NCBI GenBank assembly: GCA_002633005.1
Contig: NMRA01000955.1
Coordinates: 31,225-81,626 of the forward strand
Direction of reading: 5' to 3'
DNA from: Phoronis australis
Lineage: Eukaryota; Phoronida; Phoronidae
Length of the DNA: 50,402 nucleotides
Below are positions 34,401 to 43,400 of this stretch, piece by piece. Made by a program: the position numbers and the translations under genes. The notes beneath the pieces were generated by a model that was given only the letters and a program-made list of their open reading frames with translations, ran no database searches and was not told the origin of the DNA. The stretch's first letter is position 1, and every line of letters starts with the position of its first letter.

Positions 34401-37400
34401 AACACATGCATCATGATATTCAAACTGCTTCAAAGGTGACTGCTTCACTTGCCCTTCATTAGTTAATGTGTGTGTTGATAGATAGGCTCCATTAGTCAAA
34501 CTTAGTCGTAAAATGTTTTGACTGAAGGAATCGAAGGAAGACAAGTGTAAAATACTAACAGACTTGAAGTAGCCTGTCTTACTGTTGCATTGCTCAAGAC
34601 CTCTTATTCAGTGTCCATGTCTTGCTTTATGGTAATCATCTGCATCGTGGCAACACCAACATAGAAGAACTCAAATTCTACAATACATCTTTCATGTGTT
34701 GTACCTGCTTCTCTAGGTTAATGTCCTCTGCCTACAGGTCCTGCCCGTCTGCACGTTATGGTCATTCTGTTCACACTGACATATCAGAGACTCTTCAACT
34801 TACATCGCAATACTTAGTTCATCTTCTGATTTATCTTCCAGATAAAAAAGCTCTGCCTACAACTCCTGCCTGACTACCCTGCGAAAGACTTTGTCATCAC
34901 TACTCTGCACACACTGACCAAACTGGCCAGACACACTCTAGTAGACATCACTGACCAAACTCAGCGCTTACTGCGATACCTATCTGAAGACCTGAGGATG
35001 TGTGTTAAAATGGCAGCGTTGAAAGATCTTAACAGCCTGGCTAAGGCTGGCCCACACATGTGGAAACAGGAAGATGTGAAAGTAGGTTGTTTGTTGGGTA
35101 TCTATTGATTGATGATGGCCTCAGTTGTTAGCTGCTTACCCTGGAATTGTTCTTACTAAGTTCATAAGTCTTGCTTTGTTATATGAATTCCTACTTGTAT
35201 CCGATGTGAAACATTTTTGTTTGAAAATTGTTCATAGTTATATGTGATCAATCCTATTCAAATGATTGAATTTTTAGTCAAAGAATCGCATCAGAAAATT
35301 ACGGAGAATCATCAGTTGCAAGTCTCTATCTTGGTAACACAGACCTTAGTTACTAGGAGGCATCAGCAACTATATCGTAATGGAGTGTATCCGTAGGACA
35401 TGGCTTTACATTCTACCATTAGTCTATTTTCAGGCTTGAGTTCTGTTTTTTTTTCTCAACTGTTACCAGAATTAAAGTGATCTTATCAGCTAGAAAAGCC
35501 ATTTTCTTTGTTAAGCCTCAACCCGGAGTCGATTCTGGAACCCCCTGCTCTACTACACGTAGTAGAGCTAAATCCCACTCGATAAATGACAAAACATTTT
35601 TAATAGGTGTATTGATTTCAGAGAATTCTGGTAGACAAGGACAAAAACTGGCAATTTGTAAAAAAAATCGCAAAAACACAGTGGATTTTATTGCTTTATA
35701 GGTCTAGTCAAAGGTAACAACTTCAAGATAAGTTTTTCCCATCCAACAGTAATCATACAATGTTGTTTTTTGTTCTTAAAACTGACTGTGTTAGTTTAAC
35801 TAAATAGAATTCTCTGACATACCATGTTTACAATAGTGAAAGAATATAAGATTTAGGAGCCCAGCTGCTTGCAGTTTGTGATAAATATTCTCTGATCATG
35901 AAACGTGTTGTTTGATGCCTAAAGATGTCACTTTCTTATGGAACCTTTGTGAAAAACTTAAAAATGTTATAAAGATTGTGAACCAGTTACGTTACAACAA
36001 GGAGATGTTAAAATTAGTTTAGCTAAATAGTTTGGATTTACAAATTCAGTAATAACTCCAAACAGGAGATAATACTATTACAAAAATTCCCTTTAATCTG
36101 AGTTTGTTTAATGAAATGAAAGCATTCAAAACTTGTTACAGACAGTGCTGGACATGTGCTTTACCACAGAGAGCACAAAACTGAAGAGGGCGTGTTTGGA
36201 AGTTCTCACCAACTTGTCATCTGGTGCTGTCATGTCTTTTACCAGTCTACATGGTAAATGGTTGTTCAACTGTCATTCTGTGTTAAGGTTATGTACTAGG
36301 AGCTTATCCACGATTGAGTGTAATTAGCCAACTATCCCATAGATTTTAGTTCAGTAAAAGTTATTTTCTTAAAGTAGAAACACAGTAGATTTTGTACTTA
36401 AAGGAGAATGCCACCCGATTTAATTAGTCTTTTTTTACCGTCTTAATCGGTTTGTATCCACATCGCCTCTTATACAGTCGACCTCACCTTGCCGAGAGGT
36501 GCCGCGTTAACCTGTGAGGAAGGTGAGAAACGACACAGCGACGTCAGTGGTTCGTCTGCAGTGTGAATGCTGCTATATTGCGGTGCATCGTTCCCGCTTG
36601 TCCGAACTATGAAGCTGCAAAGCAGGTATATCGTTTTTTCGACTTCCTCGAGAGCCTGAAATGCTTAGGAAGTGGCTCATGGTAGTGAAGAATGAAAGGT
36701 ACGCTGTTAATAGCAAGTATGAGGCCGTGAAACATCTCCGTGTCTGTGGTCGACATTTCGTTGACAAATTCAGTCTTACCAAAGAGTTCTGTTGCCTGTG
36801 ATTGTTCACGGTGCATCTCTAGTATTTCTTGATCAATGTTTTCCGGTTAGAACTGATAGCCTGTGGAACCTAACGATCTGACCCCTTGAAGTCTTTGTCA
36901 GATGAGCTCTTGACTAAGTCGGGATTGGCGCCGGGCGAGTTGCCATGTAGACGTTTACATGCGCGCACCCAAGGGGGGCTCGGGGGCATGAACAAGCCCC
37001 CCATTTGGTGAAGTGGGCAAAAAGGTCCGCCTCTGAGAAACAAAAAGTCCGAGAAAACGAGACAAAAGTCCACTAAACAAGGACATACGTGTAATTCACA
37101 GTGATTCCCCCATTTTTGTTTTTTTTTTGTTATCAAAAGGTCCACAACCTCAATACAATTTGTAATGCCTTTGCAGTATTCATAAGTGCTAATGTTGAGA
37201 AGCCAGCAATGAATAAACCTCTGCGTTACCGGCTTTAGATGCGGGCAACAAAGGTGACTGACCGGGCACCGAGGCCGTGTGAGCACATGCTAATTCAGCG
37301 TTTGCTGAACGAAAACTGTTGTGAAACAATTACTCGATTTTACATGCTATGGTCACATGTTAGGGGATCTTTGTTTAGAAATACAAATACATTATTCAAA

Positions 37401-40400
37401 TCATTGTTACTGTACAACCTTTGCCCTGACGGTCTGTGGAAGTGGAACCGACTTCGCAGCCTCCGACAAGTAATAGATTTTCAGTTTTGTGGCTAATTCA
37501 CATACATTATTACGTGCACAATTTATTTCTTTGGCTCACTATTATAGTCTTTTCATGACAGGAGGTTAAGTTTCCAACTCAAGCTGGTTTATGTTTGTGG
37601 CAGTCTTGGCAGCCGCGACGGGCCTGATCGGGTTCCAAACTACTGGCTGGGATAAGGAGCCAGTTTGGCTGCGACGGGCCTGATCGGGTTCTGAGCCACT
37701 GGCCGGGATAATAAGCTTTTTGTGTGTTTAGCGCTCAAAAAATCACAAGTCTGAACAACACAGATCTAGGTTCTCCTGTCTGTATTTCACGGAAGAATAC
37801 TTCGAATTTATCTCCAAACAGATCCCAAACTCCTGCTACGGACCTTGGTAAATTGGCCTGCCGAACTTTGTAGGCTACGATGTGCCCAAATACCAATAAA
37901 TCCGGAATAGCGAAATACAACAACATGTTTTTATAAGAACTCGGTGTATTTATTAGGGTTTTACATCGAAGTTAGATGATTTATTGGTGTTAAATGATGA
38001 ATTTAAGCGAGAAGCTGATACCAGTAACCCGTGTTGTGAACTGCTGAACAGACTGCGTGTGAAACCTATGACGTCATTGGATAATTTCAACACCTCTGTC
38101 TGCCGTTAGGTGTCAGGTATTGCAACCGAACGTGCCATTATGGAATAGAACTACTCGATCTAAATTGATACAAAATAGGTTGTTTTTGGGTTGCATTCTC
38201 CTTTAACCTATCTTTACTTGTGTTACATGACCAATTCATTTTAATAAAAATCTAGCAAAAAGAAAGTTGCATTCACAGTAAAACATTCAAGATGAAGTCT
38301 CAAAACACTGTTACAGTTTCTAATTAAAAGTATTTCATTTTCGATTCATGCAACTTATGAGTTTTTTCATGAAGTCATGAAGACCTGTTTATTAGACATC
38401 CAGATACATAAGTGGAATATTGTAAAATTTATTGCTACAAACTGTACAATGTTGAGGAGAAGTGTTTGAAGCATAGTATTTAAAAGTATTTTGTGAACTC
38501 GACTAGCCTTTTCTGAGTTATTTTAAAGTTAACCCAATTTTGACGCTCTGCTAATGTCCTCCGTAACATGAAGCATGATTGTTTTAAAATCTAACTTCAA
38601 TTTGTAGGTGTATTTGGCTAACCAGATAATCCTAACAAAGCTGTAGCAAATTAAGAAAACGCAAGTTTAATCACTTTTATGTTGGCCCATCAAATGATAG
38701 GGGAAGTTTCCTTTTCTTGCCATATTGTGCCACCCAGCACAAACAGCAAAACGCCGATAACAGTTGCAGAATAGGTGTCTGAATAGCACACCATTGCGTA
38801 CAGGTGTTTTTTGTAGCTTTTTGGATTAAAAGATGCTTTTATTGTTGACGTAGACAAAAGCAAGCCAATAAGCGTAATAGTTAATTATATTTTGCTATTT
38901 GTGGAACTAGTCGTCTCAGAAGCAGTGCTCTTAGTATACTGTAAGAACCAAATTTAGAGGTGCTACTGTTCAAGATGTGCTTTAAGGTATACTGCTAAGG
39001 CTTAAGAACCAAACTAATTGTGATTTGATGGTTCAATATACAACTGAAAAAGAACCATTTTAACCTGCAACACTTTACTGATAATATGTTCTTTTGAAAT
39101 TTGGACTGCTCTTCTAACCTTGCTTTTCCATATCAACTTGAGATTAAGTTTATAATGACATTAAACTCTCATTAAAACATCGGTGTCCAAATTTGCTGAG
39201 TACAAGACTGTTAGTTGTTTTCATTATTGAATTGAATGTGTTTTTATTAAAACACGGTGTTAGTTCTGTTATGGAATCCTTTTTGTACGATTTTCATTTG
39301 CCCATTGTCTGTGCTTTGTAAAATGGTTCGTAACACTGAGGTATGTGTGTATTGCTACTATATTTTAGGAGAAATGTTGATTCATACAAAGATTTGTGTG
39401 TTGTGGTCATACTCATTTACTGGGGTCCTGTGTTTTGAGAACCAGTTTTCTCTACTGAATAATGGGCGTCAAATCGGTACTCAAAATGTGGGACTCCGCT
39501 AAGGAACTATTGCCTATGTGGTTGTTTTATGAAGCCACTGCATTCAATTCTCAACAGCCTCTGAGTTGGAAGCTAAGTGTATCACTTTGTGTTACCATGC
39601 GAACCTGGATATTGCTGCTAAGTCCTGTCAACTGCTCAGTGACGTCTGCGTGCATAATGTTGAGAGTTCTTCGGCCTCAGAGGCCACTAAGGATTTTGTG
39701 TGCTCGGTACTGGAGTCTCTCATCCTGTCGTCAACCATAGGACAACCACATCCTTCTGCAGCTAAGGTGAGTGTGGTAATATGTGAGCTGCATAATTGTT
39801 TTTCTGTCCCCACATATTTATATGTCTGGACATTTTTTGGTGTCTGGTGTCCAGCGTTCGCAGCTGCATCTCCTAAACCCCTCGTAGGATCTTGATGAGA
39901 TTTGGCAAATGTGTTCCTATGAAGCTGACGATTAATGACCACTAATTAAAGAAGGATCTGAGTACCGTTGTGCCCCCTACTGACAATTGTAGTTTTTATG
40001 TTTGCCTCAGTCTGTACCTTTAAAGGTTCTCAACGGATTTTATGAAATTTGGCTCATAATTGTTTTGTGCCATGTAGTGGCCATTTTTACCTTTTTCGAG
40101 TTTTTGGAGTTTGCCCCTGTATCAACCAAACCACTCTAAGGAAGACTGAAAATTGGCGTAGTATGTTCTTAATGTGAAGAGGACGGTGACAATGATTTTC
40201 CGATGACTTAACTACTGTGGTTCCTCCTAGTAGCAGTTTTGTGTGTTTTTGTGCCCGTGGCTGTATATCTCTTAAACGCTCTCAGGATCTATATTTAATT
40301 TAGCAGGTGTATTTATATGAAGTTGACAACGGACTTTCAGGCGGAGCAGACTACCGGTGTACCCCCTTGTGGCAATTAATTTTTTTCTTTTACCTCTGTA

Positions 40401-43400
40401 TCTTCAAAGGTTCTCAACAAATTTTCATAAAATTTAGCAGATAGGCAACTATTGGTGAGGTAACGCTATCCTCCTGTTTTTGGATGGATTTGAGGTATTT
40501 TGTGCCACCTAGTGGCTTGCAGATACTATGCTTTGTAAACTATTCTCAAAAATGCTTTGACATTTTTCCAATACAAATGTTAAAAGAAATGAAGAATTAA
40601 TCTTTTTTTCTATCCTTTAAGTCAGCATGATTTATGACTCACTCACCAATATACATTTTGGCATTATACTAATTAAAATTAATTGAAATAAATCACTTTC
40701 CCCCATTGTTTGATTTCACCCTGTATTTTCTTTCCAGATTTGCCTGAAGTCTGCCATCAAGGTATGTCAGGTGTGTCCGGACAGGTGTTGCAGATTTGTG
40801 CAGGCAGTCACTAGCTTACTGCCATCTGTAGATGGTAAGTCATACCTTGAGCTTGGTTAATGGTCACTGTGACTGGCATTCATAGTTTGACACCAAAACA
40901 TCTGCTTTTTAACACAAAAACAATACTGTAATGCACCCATTGCACAAGGCACTGATTGTCTGCGCAGTCCATTTAATTAATGAAGTCAAGCAGTTAATGA
41001 TCTTATCTGATTTTTGCCGAGTCAATACTGAAAACAGGCTTGTGACCTTATGTAATTGATGATGATGACAAATCAGTGAGACAGGCACCTTTAGTTAGTC
41101 ACATAAGAATAGGAACCAACTTGGAATACGAGAGTTGTAGCAGTGAGTCTTTCAGCAACAAGGCATTTAAAAAGGTTTTTACTCGAATGTGATGAAGCAT
41201 CGTACACATAAGCTATTGACAATGAAGCACCTCGGGAGCGGGCTCTTGTGATTACAAACAGGCCACAGGCCTATAGGTTCGAACCAGTGGTCAAAATTCC
41301 AGCGGTCGCTTTGCTGGTTTGGGTGAAGACTGGAATACAGCGGCAGATCCTGTAGTTGATGACTGCATCACTTCTGTTGTTTCATCACTGTTAGTGGAAG
41401 AATAAAAACATTGCTGTGAGTCTGCGAATAAATATTAGGCATATCCATTTCTTTTTGTTTCATTTATTTCTTCAAATTACAAAAAATACAAATCCTACGA
41501 ATCATGACGGTAGACGCATAAATGATAAGTGACATAATTTGTCGTTTCGTATTGTGTTTCATGGTGTGCATGGGTGGAGTAAAGGCGGGATCAACATTTT
41601 CTTCTATGTAGCTATGAAATGACAGTTTTTATCACAAAACCTTTTTGTTTTGATTTAATATCCATTTTGAGCAAATGCTGAACGGGGCGGTGGTCAAAAT
41701 CACCACAAGTCATAAAATTTAGAGAAACCTGTATTCCATTGTGTCATATAATCAAACCATGAAGAAGAGTTGACTTTCAAACAAAAAATGATTTCAAAAC
41801 AATTTCAAATATTTTAGCTGTGTGTAAAGGACAACTGAGTGCCTTTGGGCAATTCACAGTGAAATACTTGGAATATTCCTTATACTTTTTAACACAACAA
41901 ATCTGAAAATTGTTCAGAGTTGCCTTTTTATAGCAACATATATCAAAATGTATTAAAGATAAATCTTCACCGGTTGTTAAGTAGCCGGTTGAACTTGTCT
42001 TTCAATTCAGTCGTTGCTGCTGGAGATGAGACAGGTATTGTGAGAACTTTAACCACTCAATGAGTTACTTTTGCGTAACTAAATTCGGGTCTTCCTGAAT
42101 TTCACACGATTGGTGAAAATAATTTAGAAGCAATTGATGCCGCTGTTGTCCAAGATGGCCGACCGGATCCAAACAAGTGACCCAAATTTCTCCACAAAAC
42201 TTGCTATATCTTTGTATTGCTTCACCCGATTTTGATATTTTTTTAATTAGTGTTTTGTGGAGTGCAATATCTTTCCAGCGATATTGAAGAATTTCTTCAA
42301 AACAAAAAGAATGCTTCGATCACCCTATTTGTACTTCCTCGTGAACTTGACAGTCTTCAATCCCATCGTCGACGTAGTCTTAGATCAGTGAAAAATCTGT
42401 GAACAGACACCCCAGCCCATGATGTATTATCACAACCTCCCACTACACAGAGGTTTGGCATTCTTCTTCAAATACATGTACCAGACAGTTTGATTTAAAA
42501 TAAATTATGTTTAAATTTTCACAGATTCAGCACACAACAATGAAGATACTCAACTGACTTGGCATTGTTCATGACATGTCTCACTGATCTGACGTAGTAA
42601 CCAAAGATAGCCTAGCTAAAGTCAACATTTTGTTGTTTTGAGAAATTTGTGAGGAAATGGGAGCGCTTTTTAAACGAAATATTTTAATTGCGCAATGAGA
42701 TAAAAAACGAGAGCGCTCGGCGAAGACAGGACGATGGGGAGCACGACGACGACGATCATGACGATGAAGGCGGAGATTATGACAAATCAGTAAGAAATAG
42801 CTTGCAGTCTTGTTCACGCACCCGGTAAACTGGCAACAGTGCGAGAGCGCTAAGTGGAGCGACACTTGGCGAAATTACGCGAAAACAGGACGATGGGGAG
42901 TACGACGACGACGATCATGACGATGAAGGCGGGGATTATGAACAACAGGATAACATTCATATGACGAACTTAGATGTCATAAATTGGTAAGAAATAAGCT
43001 ACAGGCTTGTTCAAATAAACTAAACCAACATCAATGCAGTAAGAGCGCTCAACAAAGGAACAGCGCTATCAAAAAATCTCAAATAATTAAAAAATTAGAC
43101 GTCCTAGCGAAAAATGAAAAACTTCATCTGAAAGCCCGTTCCATATTCTATCTAAATTGATAGTTTCGCAACATTCCATAATTTTTTCGAAAATTTTGCG
43201 GTTTTTTTGAAATTCAAAGTCAAATATTTCGAAAAGAGTAAGTCTGAGAAAAACGTTATCCCAGAACTTTTGAAAGAGCCTACTTCAAGGAATCCACATG
43301 CAAAAATTCATGTCATTTGCTCTTCCCATTAAAAATGCGACCGTAGAACGATTGAAAACTGGTGAAAATGCTCCAGAGCCGCCATTTTGAAAGTGACTTC

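Noticed and set aside
41276-41285. tRNA gene
   Set aside because: Only the B-box-like GGTTCGAACC is present; no cloverleaf or A box could be drawn.
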